This document shows, piece after piece, positions 1 through 7,747 of a stretch of 64,000 nt of DNA. Source of the DNA: Micromonospora ferruginea (lineage in GTDB: Bacteria > Actinomycetota > Actinomycetes > Mycobacteriales > Micromonosporaceae); the NCBI RefSeq assembly GCF_013694245.2, contig NZ_CP059322.2:3975001-4039000 (forward strand), read 5' to 3'. Positions within the stretch are counted from its first letter, which is position 1, and each line of letters begins with the position of its first letter. A model generated the notes under the pieces. The model did no database searches. It was not told where the DNA came from and saw only the letters and a list, made by a program, of their open reading frames with translations. A program made the translations under genes and the position numbers.

Positions 1-1023
1 CACGTCCGCGACGGCACACCCCTGCTCGTCCCGCCCGAGAGGTCACCGGCCGACGCGACCGCCGGCCCCGACCTCAGCGACGTCGCCGGGCAGCCGCTCG
101 GTCGCCGGGCCCTCGAGATCGCCGCCGCCGGCGGCCACCACCTCGCGCTGCTCGGCCCGCCCGGCGCCGGCAAGACGATGCTCGCCGAGCGCCTGCCGTC
201 GATCCTGCCCGAACTGGACGACGAGGCCGCCCTGGAGGTGACCGCGCTGCACTCGATCGCCGGCCTGCTCCCGCCCGGCGGTGGCCTGCTGCGCCGTCCC
301 CCGTTCCAGGCGCCGCACCACACCGCCACGGTGCCGGCGCTTGTCGGCGGCGGTTCCGGGCTGGCCCGCCCCGGCGCGGTGTCACTGGCCCACCGCGGCG
401 TGCTCTTCCTCGACGAGGCGCCCGAGTTCGCCAAGGGCGCGCTGGAGGCGTTGCGTCAACCGCTGGAGAGCGGCCGGGTCCGGGTCGCCCGCACCCGGGG
501 CGCGACCGAATACCCGGCCCGCAGCCAGCTCGTGCTGGCCGCCAACCCCTGCCCCTGCGCCAAGCCGTCCGGCGACGTCGACTGCGAGTGCACCCCGCAG
601 GCCCGGCGGCGCTACCTGGGGCGGCTGTCCGGGCCGCTGCTCGACCGGGTCGACGTGCAGGTCCGGCTGATGCCGGTGCGGGCGGCCGAGCTGCTGCAGA
701 CCGGCGCCCCGCACGAGTCCTCCGCCGCCGTGGCCGCCCGCGTCGCCGAGGCGCGCCGGGCCGCGGCCGACCGCTGGGCCCCCACCGGGCACCGGGTGAA
801 CGCCGACGTCCCCGGCCCGCACCTGCGCCGGCCGCCGTGGCACCTGCCGGCCCGGATCACCCGGGAGCTACGCCGCCGCCTCGACACCGGCTCGCTGTCG
901 GCGCGCGGATACGACCGGGTGCTCCGGCTCTCCTGGACCGTCGCCGACCTGGACGGGCGGGACCGACCCGAGAAGCAGGACATCGAGGAGGCCATCCACT
1001 TCAGGACGGGAGAGGGCACGTGA
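1..1023 (+). CDS. YifB/ComM-family Mg-chelatase-like AAA+ ATPase (5' partial)
   Basis: C-terminal two thirds of a Mg-chelatase-like AAA+ ATPase of the YifB/ComM family. The window opens inside it and it reads in frame from base 1, so the N-terminal Lon-like domain lies outside. Visible are a Walker A motif (GPPGAGKT, bases 154-177), a Walker B motif (LFLDEAPE) and the cysteine cluster NPCPC...CEC typical of the family, followed by the ChlI-type C-terminal helical domain. In transformable bacteria ComM is a hexameric helicase that helps integrate incoming DNA; in actinomycetes the role is unproven. Its TGA overlaps the GTG of dprA by 4 bases, so the two are probably translationally coupled and share a single-strand DNA handling role (inference). 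Confidence 0.93.
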   Translation, partial: HVRDGTPLLVPPERSPADATAGPDLSDVAGQPLGRRALEIAAAGGHHLALLGPPGAGKTMLAERLPSILPELDDEAALEVTALHSIAGLLPPGGGLLRRPPFQAPHHTATVPALVGGGSGLARPGAVSLAHRGVLFLDEAPEFAKGALEALRQPLESGRVRVARTRGATEYPARSQLVLAANPCPCAKPSGDVDCECTPQARRRYLGRLSGPLLDRVDVQVRLMPVRAAELLQTGAPHESSAAVAARVAEARRAAADRWAPTGHRVNADVPGPHLRRPPWHLPARITRELRRRLDTGSLSARGYDRVLRLSWTVADLDGRDRPEKQDIEEAIHFRTGEGT

Positions 1024-2201
1024 CGGGCGCCGAGGACCGCAGATTTGCCCGGGTGGCGCTGACCTGGCTCGCCGAGCCGGGCACCCGGTCGGTGCACCGA
1101 CTCGTCCAGCGGCTCGGGCCGGTGGACGCGCTCGACCGGCTGCTGGCCGGCGGCGCACCGGACCGGACGCTCCGGGCGGCGGTGGCGGCGCGCACCGCCA
1201 CCGGCGACGCCCGGGCGGTCGCGGCGGAGGCGCTGGCGCGCGGGGAGCGGCTCGGCGCGCGGCTGGTCACCCCGGAGGACGACGAGTGGCCGCCACAGGT
1301 CGCCGAGCTGCGCAACCTGGTCCTGCCCGAGGCCGTCCGGCGGGTCGACGTGGAGACCGACCCGCCGCTCTGCTTCTGGGTACGCGGCGCCTGGCCGCTC
1401 GGCGACGCGCTGGACCGCTCGGTGGCCGTGGTCGGTGCCCGGGCGGCCACCCCCTACGGCTCGCACGTCGCCACCGAACTGGGTTACGGGCTCGCCGACC
1501 GGGAGTGGACGGTGGTCTCCGGCGGGGCGTTCGGCATCGACTCGGCGGCGCACCGCGGGGCGCTGGCCGCGGGCGGGCGCACGGTCGCGGTGCTGGCCTG
1601 CGGCCTGGACCGCCCCTACCCGATGGGCAACGCCGCGCTGTTCGACCGGATCGCGGAGACCGGCCTGCTGGTGAGCGAGTGGATGCCGGGCGCCGAGCCG
1701 CTTCGGCCACGGTTCCTCGTCCGCAACCGGGTCATCGCGGCGGCGACCCGGGGCACGGTGCTGGTCGAGGCGGCCGCCCGCAGCGGCGCCACCCAGACCC
1801 TCAACCGGGCGCTCGGCCTGGCACGCCCGGCGATGGTGGTGCCCGGCCCGGTGACCTCGGCCATGTCCGTGGGCGGGCATCAGGTGCTCCGGGAAAGGTC
1901 TTCCGCCCGGCTGGTCACCGGCGTCGCGCACGTGCTGGAGGAGGTCGGCCGGATCGGGGACGACCTGGCGCCGCTCGCGCGGGCCCCGGAGCGCCCGCGG
2001 GACCGGCTCGACGACGACGCGACCCAGGTGCTGGAGGCGCTGCCCCGCCGCCGGACGCTCGACCTTGAGGGCGTCGCGACGCGCGCCGGGGTGGACCTGC
2101 GCACCGCGATGCGGAAACTGTCCATGCTGGAGGAGCTGGCCCTGGTGGTGCGCCGCGACGGCGGGTACGCGCTCGCGCCGCCCGACCGGCCCGAGCGGTG
2201 A
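1020..2201 (+). CDS. dprA: DNA-processing protein DprA/Smf
   Basis: DprA binds incoming single-stranded DNA and loads RecA in transformable bacteria; its use in non-competent actinomycetes is unclear. The 393-residue protein has an N-terminal helical region, the Rossmann-like DprA core (VVGARAATPYGSHVA near residue 140, then SGGAFGIDSAAHRGAL, and a SGAT-QTLNRA segment near residue 260) and a C-terminal winged-helix domain over about the last 60 residues. I chose the GTG at 1020 because it overlaps the stop of the ComM-like gene by 4 bases; the open frame runs further upstream but only through that gene's coding sequence. It ends 5 bases before a convergent small gene. Confidence 0.93.
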   Translation: MTGAEDRRFARVALTWLAEPGTRSVHRLVQRLGPVDALDRLLAGGAPDRTLRAAVAARTATGDARAVAAEALARGERLGARLVTPEDDEWPPQVAELRNLVLPEAVRRVDVETDPPLCFWVRGAWPLGDALDRSVAVVGARAATPYGSHVATELGYGLADREWTVVSGGAFGIDSAAHRGALAAGGRTVAVLACGLDRPYPMGNAALFDRIAETGLLVSEWMPGAEPLRPRFLVRNRVIAAATRGTVLVEAAARSGATQTLNRALGLARPAMVVPGPVTSAMSVGGHQVLRERSSARLVTGVAHVLEEVGRIGDDLAPLARAPERPRDRLDDDATQVLEALPRRRTLDLEGVATRAGVDLRTAMRKLSMLEELALVVRRDGGYALAPPDRPER

Positions 2202-2206
2202 GCGGG

Positions 2207-2548
2207 TCAGTCGCCCTCGAACCGCAGCTCGACGTCGCGCCCCTCCCGACAGCGGTGGGCGAGCCGGGCGAGCCGGCGGATCTGGTCGACCTCCTGCGGC
2301 GCGCGGGCCGCCTCCAGCAGGCAGCGCAGCTCGGTGAGCAGGTGCGGGACCTGTGTGGCGTCCACGGTCAGCTCGCCGAGGGGCGCGACGCGGTCCAACA
2401 TCGGGGTCCGCCCGCCGCCCCGCACCCGGGTGAGCAGGTCGAGCAGCACGTCCTGCCGGTCCGCCACCACCTCGATCGACACGTACGACGACCGGCGGCG
2501 GTCGGTGCCGGCGCGCACCCGCCGGTAGAGCACGGCATCCACTCCCAC
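2207..2548 (-). CDS. Conserved hypothetical protein, 113 aa
   Basis: I do not recognise a named domain. The protein is small, soluble-looking and alternates hydrophobic and charged residues in the way of a folded alpha/beta domain: a strand-like SSYVSIEVVA near residue 20, a helix DRQDVLLDLLTRV, and an arginine-rich C-terminal helix (QIRRLARLAHRC) ending in a strand VELRF. There is no signal peptide and no membrane segment. The GTG at 2548 has AGGAGG nine bases upstream; a GTG two codons later is an alternative. It converges with dprA and stands alone, with no partner to suggest a function. Confidence 0.6.
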   Translation of the reverse strand: MGVDAVLYRRVRAGTDRRRSSYVSIEVVADRQDVLLDLLTRVRGGGRTPMLDRVAPLGELTVDATQVPHLLTELRCLLEAARAPQEVDQIRRLARLAHRCREGRDVELRFEGD

Positions 2549-2897
2549 GCTCCGGTCCCTCCTCGCGCCGGCGTCACCGTCGCGGCGACGCCCCGGCCGG
2601 CCGACGCCAGGTCACCGGCACCGACCCCTTCCCACCAGGATTTTCCCTGTCCAGAACCCTTCCGACCACCCCGTCGACGCGACCGGGCTCCCGGGCTCGG
2701 GTGCGTCCGTGGTCGCCCGGGCCGCAACAGGCGCACCCGGAGCCGTGACACGAATCCGGCCGGCGGTGCCCGGCCCGGCCGACGCCCGCCGAGCGACCCC
2801 GTCCGGCCGGGCCGGCCGTAGTCTGGACCGGTGTCCGACGACCGCACCCGCCTTGGTCGGCGCCACCACACGTGCCGAACGCGCGCGGAGCCGTCCG
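2549..2897. other. Intergenic stretch upstream of xerC
   Basis: This 349-base divergent region separates the minus-strand hypothetical gene from xerC. It holds an AGGAGG ribosome binding site for the minus-strand gene near its left end and, at its right end, a TAGTCT -10-like element (2819-2824) followed six bases later by a GTG that opens a 24-codon ORF. Open frames across the rest continue from xerC upward but lack start signals, and I see no other gene. Confidence 0.5.
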
Positions 2898-2905
2898 GTG
2901 GCTGA
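2831..2905 (+). CDS. Possible leaderless 24-codon leader ORF before xerC
   Basis: A GTG at 2831 lies six bases after a TAGTCT -10-like element, the same geometry as other apparent leaderless starts in this window. The frame stops at the TGA at 2903-2905, 8 bases into xerC if xerC starts at 2898. It could be a coupling leader peptide, or the GTG may simply mark the transcription start of xerC. The predicted peptide is arginine-rich and resembles nothing I know. Evidence is positional only. Confidence 0.25.
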   Translation: MSDDRTRLGRRHHTCRTRAEPSGG

Positions 2906-3881
2906 GCGGCGGCGTGGCACCCGGGCCGCGCACGAGGAGCTGCCGACGCCGATGCGCGAGGCGGTGGACGACTTCGCCGACCATCTGTCCCGGGTGCGCA
3001 ACCGGTCCGCGCACACCGTCCGGGCCTACGTCACGGACCTCGTCTCGCTGCTGGACCACGCCGTGCGGATGGGCTGCGCCGACCTGCCCGAGCTGGATCT
3101 CGGGGTGCTGCGCAGTTGGCTGGCGAAGCAGCGGACGACGGGAACCGCCCGGTCCACCATGGCCCGGCGGGCCGCCGCCGCGCGCACGTTCAGCGCGTGG
3201 GCGCACCGGGCCGGCCTGCTCCCGGCCGACGTCGCCGCGCCGCTGGCCAGCCCGCGGGCCCACCGGGAGCTGCCCACCGTGCTGCGCGCCGACCAGGCGG
3301 CCACCCTGATGGACGCCCCGACGCGAGCCGGCCGGGCGACGGACGCCGACGCGCCGGCCGGCGACGGGCCGCCGGACGCGGTGCTGCTGCGGGACCGGCT
3401 GCTGCTCGAACTGCTCTACGGCACCGGGGTGCGGATCAGCGAGGCCTGCGGGCTCGACGTCGCGGACGTCGACCAGGCCCGCCGGGTGGTACGCGTGCTG
3501 GGCAAGGGCGGGCGGGAGCGCGCGGTGCCGTACGGGGTGCCGGCGCAGCGGGCGCTGGACGCGTGGCTCGCCGTCGGCCGCCCGACGCTGGTGGCGCCCG
3601 GTTCAAGCCGGGCGTTGCTGCTCGGCGCGCGGGGCGGGCGGCTCAACCCGACCACCGCGCGCCGGATCGTGGCCGGGTGGGCCGACGCGGCCGGGGTGCC
3701 CCCGGTGACCCCGCACGGGCTGCGTCACTCGGCCGCCACCCACCTGCTCGAAGGCGGTGCGGACCTGCGTGCCGTCCAGGAGCTGCTCGGGCACTCGTCG
3801 CTGGCCAGCACCCAGATCTACACGCACGTCTCGGTCGAGCGGCTGCGGGCGGCCTACCGGCAGGCGCATCCGCGGGCCTGA
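2898..3881 (+). CDS. xerC: Tyrosine recombinase XerC
   Basis: XerC acts with XerD at dif to resolve chromosome dimers at division. With the GTG at 2898 (GGAG seven bases upstream) the protein is 327 residues, normal for the family. The N-terminal SAM-like DNA-binding domain spans about residues 15-110 and the catalytic domain follows. All active-site positions are visible: R179 (GTGVRISEA), K203 (LGKGGRER), H273 and R276 (HGLRH), H299 (GHSSL) and the nucleophile Y308 (IYTHV). The frame extends about 60 codons upstream, but that part is low-complexity Ala/Arg/Gly without homology features. The position next to dprA and within housekeeping genes argues for chromosomal XerC and against a phage integrase. 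Confidence 0.92.
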   Translation: MAERRRGTRAAHEELPTPMREAVDDFADHLSRVRNRSAHTVRAYVTDLVSLLDHAVRMGCADLPELDLGVLRSWLAKQRTTGTARSTMARRAAAARTFSAWAHRAGLLPADVAAPLASPRAHRELPTVLRADQAATLMDAPTRAGRATDADAPAGDGPPDAVLLRDRLLLELLYGTGVRISEACGLDVADVDQARRVVRVLGKGGRERAVPYGVPAQRALDAWLAVGRPTLVAPGSSRALLLGARGGRLNPTTARRIVAGWADAAGVPPVTPHGLRHSAATHLLEGGADLRAVQELLGHSSLASTQIYTHVSVERLRAAYRQAHPRA

Positions 3882-3913
3882 CCGAAGCGGCGAGGGGATG
3901 ATCCACGGCGGGC

Positions 3914-3919
3914 TAGGAT
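3914..3919 (+). promoter_or_regulatory. Putative -10 element of a leaderless gene
   Basis: TAGGAT, matching the TANNNT consensus, ends six bases before the ATG of the aminotransferase gene, and no Shine-Dalgarno sequence lies between. This spacing puts the transcription start at or next to the start codon. Confidence 0.45.
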
Positions 3920-3925
3920 CGACGG

Positions 3926-5107
3926 ATGACGGTGCCGCAGCCGCCCGAGCCGATTCCCGGGGCTCGGCTGCTCTTCTCCCTCGACCCGTCCGTCAGCCAC
4001 CTCAACCACGGCTCGTTCGGCGCCGTACCGATCCCGGTGCAGCGCGCCCAGCAGCGCCTGCGGGACGAGATGGAGGCCAACCCGCTGCGGTTCTTCACCC
4101 AGGGTCTGGTCGACCGGATCACCCACGCCCGGCGGCACCTGGCCACCTTCCTCGGCGCCGACCCGGACGGCACCGCCCTGGTCGGCAACGTCACCGCCGG
4201 CGCGGCCGTGGTGTTGCAGTCGCTGGCGCTGCGGCCGGGCGACGAGGTGCTGACCACCGACCACGGCTACGGCGCGGTCGCCCTGTCGGTGGCGCGGGAG
4301 TGCGAGCGGACCCAGGCGGTGTCCCGCACCGTGGCCGTGCCGTTGGGCGCCACCGACGAGGAGGTGGTCGAGATCGTGCGGGCCGCGCTGCGCCCGGGGC
4401 GGACCCGGCTGCTGATCGTCGACCAGCTCACCTCGCCCACCGCCCGGCTGTTCCCGGCGGCGGCGCTGGTCGCGGTGGCCCGGGAGCGGGGCGTGCCGGT
4501 GCTGGTGGACGCGGCGCACGCGCCGGGCATGCTGCCGGCCTCGGTGACCTCGGTCGGCGCCGACTTCTGGGTCGGCAACCTGCACAAGTGGGCGTACGCG
4601 CCGCGCGGCACCGCCGCGCTGGTGGTGGCGGAGCCGTGGCGGGAGCGGATCCAGCCACTCGTCGTGTCGTGGGAGCAGGGCAGCGGGTTCCCCACCCGGG
4701 TCGAGTGGCAGGCCACGCTCGACTACACCGGTTGGCTGGCCGCGCCGATCGGCCTGTTCACGCTGCGCAGCCTCGGCGTGGACCGGGTCCGCGCGCACAA
4801 CGCGGCGCTGGCCGCGTACGGGCAGCGGGTCGTCGGGGACGCGCTGGGCGTGGCGCCGGAGCGGCTGCCGGCGCCCGGCGGGCCGGCGGTCGCCATGCGG
4901 CTGGTGCCGCTGCCGCCGGGTGTCGCGACGACGCTGGACGCCGCCCGGGCGCTGCGCGCCGAGATCGCGGACCGGCTCGGCGCGGAGGTGTCGGTCGCCG
5001 GCTGGAACGGGCGCGGCTACCTGCGGTTGTGCGGCCAGGTCTACAACACCCCCGAGGAGTACGACCGGTTGGCGGTGCGGCTGCCGACGCTGCTCGCCGG
5101 GCGTTGA
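3926..5107 (+). CDS. Class V aminotransferase-fold PLP enzyme (isopenicillin-N-epimerase-like)
   Basis: A PLP-dependent fold-type I enzyme of the class V aminotransferase superfamily, 393 residues. The N-terminal LNHGSFGAVP segment, the phosphate-binding NVTAGAAVVLQS region near residue 90, the cofactor aspartate in VLVDAAHAPG (about residue 195) and the Schiff-base lysine K221 in NLHKWAYAPRG are all present. The HGSFG and HKW signatures are those of the isopenicillin N epimerase-like branch, which also includes cysteine desulfurase-like and hercynylcysteine sulfoxide lyase-like enzymes; the actual substrate cannot be told from sequence. No beta-lactam genes surround it. The gene appears leaderless, and its last 67 bases overlap the convergent M23 gene. 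Confidence 0.85.
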   Translation: MTVPQPPEPIPGARLLFSLDPSVSHLNHGSFGAVPIPVQRAQQRLRDEMEANPLRFFTQGLVDRITHARRHLATFLGADPDGTALVGNVTAGAAVVLQSLALRPGDEVLTTDHGYGAVALSVARECERTQAVSRTVAVPLGATDEEVVEIVRAALRPGRTRLLIVDQLTSPTARLFPAAALVAVARERGVPVLVDAAHAPGMLPASVTSVGADFWVGNLHKWAYAPRGTAALVVAEPWRERIQPLVVSWEQGSGFPTRVEWQATLDYTGWLAAPIGLFTLRSLGVDRVRAHNAALAAYGQRVVGDALGVAPERLPAPGGPAVAMRLVPLPPGVATTLDAARALRAEIADRLGAEVSVAGWNGRGYLRLCGQVYNTPEEYDRLAVRLPTLLAGR

Positions 5108-5823
5108 GCGATCCGCGTGCCGGCTCCGGGATCAGCCTCTTCGAGCGGGAGCAGGCGGATCCGGCCCAACCCGAGCAGGGCGAGCGGGTCCAGGTAGGCG
5201 TCGCCGCGACGCAGCCCCCAGTGCAGGCACGCGGTGTCGGCGCAGCCGGGGTGCCCGGGGAGCAGGTCGCCGATCGGCGTGCCGGCGTGGACCCGGTCGC
5301 CGGCCGCGAGTCGGGGCCGGACCGGCTCGTAGGTGGTGCGCAGCCCGTCGCCGTGGCCGACGGTGACCACCGGTCGGCCGGCCACCGAGCCGGCGAAGAG
5401 CACCGTTCCGGCGCCCGCGGCGCGGACCTCGGCGCCCGGCGCGGCCAGCAGGTCGACGCCCCGGTGGCCGGGCAACCAGGGTTCCGGTGGCGGGTCGAAC
5501 CGCCGGCCGGGCCGGGGCGGGCCGGGCAGCGGCCACCGGAAGCGTGCCGCCGACGGTGACGCCCCGCGCGGCGTCGGACCCGCGGACGGCCACGACGACC
5601 GGGCGCCGGCCGGCGGCGGCAGGGCGTCGGCCAGCGGCGGCAGGGCGTCGGCCGGCGGCGGCAGGGCGTCGGCCGGCACCGGAGCCGCCGACGACGGCGC
5701 CCGGCCCACGGCCGGCGCCGGAGCCGCGGCCGGTGCCGGGTCGGCCGGTGGCGCGCCGGGGCCGGTGGTCAGGCCGGGCACGAGGAGCAGGACCAGCAGC
5801 GCGGGGCCGAGCGGGATCCTCAT
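5041..5823 (-). CDS. Secreted M23-family (LytM-type) protein
   Basis: A 260-residue exported protein with a short N-terminal signal segment (IPLGPALLVLLLVPGL), a Pro/Ala-rich linker with a 7-residue tandem repeat (ADALPPP type, about residues 50-72), and a C-terminal LytM-type domain. Zinc-ligand positions H120 and D124 (HRGVDL), a further His at 157 and H201 are present. The usual HxH motif reads CLHWG, with Cys199 where the first His normally sits; as I recall, actinobacterial relatives share this CLHWG form, so it may be a divergent or non-catalytic branch. I chose the ATG at 5823 over the upstream frame because it gives a clean signal peptide. It overlaps the aminotransferase end by 67 bases. 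Confidence 0.85.
   Translation of the reverse strand: MRIPLGPALLVLLLVPGLTTGPGAPPADPAPAAAPAPAVGRAPSSAAPVPADALPPPADALPPLADALPPPAGARSSWPSAGPTPRGASPSAARFRWPLPGPPRPGRRFDPPPEPWLPGHRGVDLLAAPGAEVRAAGAGTVLFAGSVAGRPVVTVGHGDGLRTTYEPVRPRLAAGDRVHAGTPIGDLLPGHPGCADTACLHWGLRRGDAYLDPLALLGLGRIRLLPLEEADPGAGTRIAQRPASSVGSRTANRSYSSGVL
5612..5674 (-). repeat. Three 21-bp tandem repeats inside the M23 gene
   Basis: Three consecutive 21-base units (5612-5632, 5633-5653, 5654-5674) differ only at the first position of the middle unit. They encode the heptad-like ADALPPP/L repeats of the linker between signal peptide and enzymatic domain. Such repeats are prone to slippage, so linker length may vary between strains. 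Confidence 0.85.
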
Positions 5824-5942
5824 GCCGCGCACTCTGCCGGCCAGGGCCGGTTCCGCGCGCCCCGGCCGGAGCAACACTGTGGACGACGCCCGGATGTGGA
5901 CGCTCCCCGAAATCGGGACGGATCTGCTAAGGCCACGACGCC

Positions 5943-5948
5943 TATGCT
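5943..5948 (+). promoter_or_regulatory. Putative -10 element of a leaderless gene
   Basis: TATGCT ends six bases before the GTG of the methyltransferase gene and no ribosome binding site lies between, which suggests a leaderless transcript that also carries the coupled sulfite-oxidase-like gene. Confidence 0.45.
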
Positions 5949-5954
5949 GGCCGC

Positions 5955-6605
5955 GTGACGAAGGACTGGCTCGACTGGCACCGTGACTACGACCGGCCCG
6001 ACTCCGCGCTGTCCCGGCGGCTCGTCGAGGTGCGGCGGCTGATCGTCGAGGCGCTGGACACCGCGCCGCCCGGCCCGCTGCGCGCGATCAGCCTCTGCGC
6101 CGGGCAGGGGCGCGACCTGGTCCCCGTGCTGGCCGCCCACCCGCGTGGCGGCGAGGTGACCGCCCGGCTGGTCGAGCTGGATCCGCGCAACACCGAGGTG
6201 GCCCGCCGGGCGGTCGCCGAGGCGGGGCTGACCGGCGTGGAGGTGGTGACCGACGACGCGGCGGTCACCGACCGGTACGCCGACCTGGCGCCGGCGGACC
6301 TGGTGCTGGCGTGCGGCGTCTTCGGCAACATCTCCGACGAGGACATCCGGTCGACGGTGCGGCACTGCGCGTCGCTCTGCGCCACCGGCGGCACGGTGCT
6401 GTGGACGCGGCACCGCCGCGAGCCGGACCTGGTGCCCGCCATCTGCGACTGGTTCGCCGAGGAGGGTTTCGAGCCGGTCGCGGTGAGCAGCCCGGCCGAC
6501 GGCGTGGGTGTCGGCGCGCACCGGTTCACCGGCCCGCCCCGGCCGCTGGCGAGGGGCGCGCGGATGTTCGAGTTCGTGGGCTACGACGAGGTGGAGCGAC
6601 GATGA
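5955..6605 (+). CDS. Class I SAM-dependent methyltransferase
   Basis: A 216-residue Rossmann-fold methyltransferase. The SAM-binding glycine loop is LCAGQGRDL (about residues 50-58), followed by the acidic residue ending strand beta2 (VELDPRN) and the motif III-like ADLVLACGVFGNI. There is no signal peptide or additional domain. The family includes small-molecule methyltransferases of unknown substrate, so I assign none. The leaderless-type start (GTG at 5955) and the ATGA overlap with the following molybdoenzyme gene mean the two proteins are made together; the methyltransferase may act on the same substrate class, but this is only inferred from coupling. Confidence 0.8.
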   Translation: MTKDWLDWHRDYDRPDSALSRRLVEVRRLIVEALDTAPPGPLRAISLCAGQGRDLVPVLAAHPRGGEVTARLVELDPRNTEVARRAVAEAGLTGVEVVTDDAAVTDRYADLAPADLVLACGVFGNISDEDIRSTVRHCASLCATGGTVLWTRHRREPDLVPAICDWFAEEGFEPVAVSSPADGVGVGAHRFTGPPRPLARGARMFEFVGYDEVERR

Positions 6606-7708
6606 CCACCGTGGACGACGTCAGCCGGCCCTCCCGGGTGGCCGGGCCGGACGAGGCGATCAGCGCCGAGGAGCTTCAGCTCGCCACGCGCAACCACGGC
6701 ATCCCGCTGGAGGCGTTGCGCTACGACGTGACCCCGGCGGGCCTGCACTACCTGCTCATCCACTACGACATCCCGGACGTCGACGCGGACGCGCACACGC
6801 TCGCCGTGTCCGGGGCCGTCGCGCGTCCGCTCCGGCTGGACCTGTCGGCGTTGCGGGCGCGGCCCCGGGTGACCCGTCAGGTCACGTTGGAGTGTGCCGG
6901 CAACGGTCGGGCGCTGCTGCACCCACGCCCGGTCAGCCAGCCCTGGTTGGTGGAGGCGGTGGGCAACGCGGAGTGGACCGGCACGCCGCTGGCCCCGCTG
7001 CTGCGCGAGGCCGGTCTGGCCGACGACGCGGTGGACGTGGTGTTCACCGGCGCAGACCACGGGGTGGAGCGCGGCGTCGAGCAGGACTACCAGCGGGCGC
7101 TGCCGGTGGCCGACGCGCTGCGCGAGGAGGTGCTGCTGGCGTACGAGATGAACGGCGCTCCGCTGCTGCCGCAGCACGGCGCACCGCTGCGGCTGATCGT
7201 GCCGGGGTGGTACGGCATGGCGCACGTCAAGTGGCTGCGGGACATCCACGTGACGACCGCGCCGTTCGACGGCTACCAGAACGCGGTGGCCTACCGGCTG
7301 CGGCGTGACGCCGACGACCCCGGGGTGCCGGTGACCCGGATCGAGCCGCGCGCCCTGGTGCGTCCGCCCGGTTTCCCGGACTTCATGTCCCGGACGCGGG
7401 TGCTGCGGCCCGGTCCGTGCACGGTGGACGGTCGGGCGTGGTCCGGCTACGGGCCGGTGACGTTGGTCGAGGTGACCGTCGACGGCGGCGGCACGTGGGC
7501 GCCGGCGGGCCTGGACGAGCCCACCGGCGACGGGTGGGGGTGGCGCCGGTGGTCGATGGCGTGGACGGCGGAGCCGGGGCGGTACGTGCTGGGGGCCCGG
7601 GCGACGGACGCCTCGGGGCGGACCCAGCCGGTCGAGCAGCCGTGGAACCGGGGCGGGTTCGCGAACAACCTGGTGCAGCGGGTGGCGGTGGTGGTGCCGG
7701 CGGAGTGA
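6602..7708 (+). CDS. Sulfite-oxidase-family molybdopterin enzyme
   Basis: A 368-residue member of the sulfite oxidase superfamily. The Mo-pterin-binding domain includes the ligand Cys98 in VTLECAGNGR, and the segment PLRLIVPGWYGMAHVKWL near residue 205 is the conserved cofactor-contacting core. The C-terminal immunoglobulin-like dimerisation domain follows (VTVDGGGTWAPA, then WNRGGFANN). I see no haem b5 domain and no Tat signal peptide, so the enzyme is probably cytoplasmic and its electron acceptor is not encoded here. The start ATG overlaps the methyltransferase stop (ATGA). The substrate could be sulfite or another oxo acceptor such as an oxidised thioether. Confidence 0.86.
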   Translation: MTTVDDVSRPSRVAGPDEAISAEELQLATRNHGIPLEALRYDVTPAGLHYLLIHYDIPDVDADAHTLAVSGAVARPLRLDLSALRARPRVTRQVTLECAGNGRALLHPRPVSQPWLVEAVGNAEWTGTPLAPLLREAGLADDAVDVVFTGADHGVERGVEQDYQRALPVADALREEVLLAYEMNGAPLLPQHGAPLRLIVPGWYGMAHVKWLRDIHVTTAPFDGYQNAVAYRLRRDADDPGVPVTRIEPRALVRPPGFPDFMSRTRVLRPGPCTVDGRAWSGYGPVTLVEVTVDGGGTWAPAGLDEPTGDGWGWRRWSMAWTAEPGRYVLGARATDASGRTQPVEQPWNRGGFANNLVQRVAVVVPAE

Positions 7709-7720
7709 TCCGCCGTCGCG

Positions 7721-7745
7721 GCGGCGGGCGGTGCGGACCCGCCGC
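7721..7745. terminator. Bidirectional hairpin terminator
   Basis: An 8-bp perfect GC stem (GCGGCGGG/CCCGCCGC) with a 9-base loop sits between the convergent sulfite-oxidase-like gene and the DUF2469 gene. There is no U-tract, as is usual in actinomycetes. Confidence 0.5.
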
Positions 7746-7747
7746 GC

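Noticed and set aside
2898..3881. A phage integrase or mobile element
   Set aside because: Sequence, length and neighbours (dprA, housekeeping block) fit chromosomal XerC; no att sites or phage genes seen.
3926..5107. Isopenicillin N epimerase of a beta-lactam cluster
   Set aside because: No other beta-lactam biosynthesis genes in the window; only the fold branch is shared.
5612..5674. A CRISPR or operator array
   Set aside because: Three 21-base units are in frame and code the protein linker.
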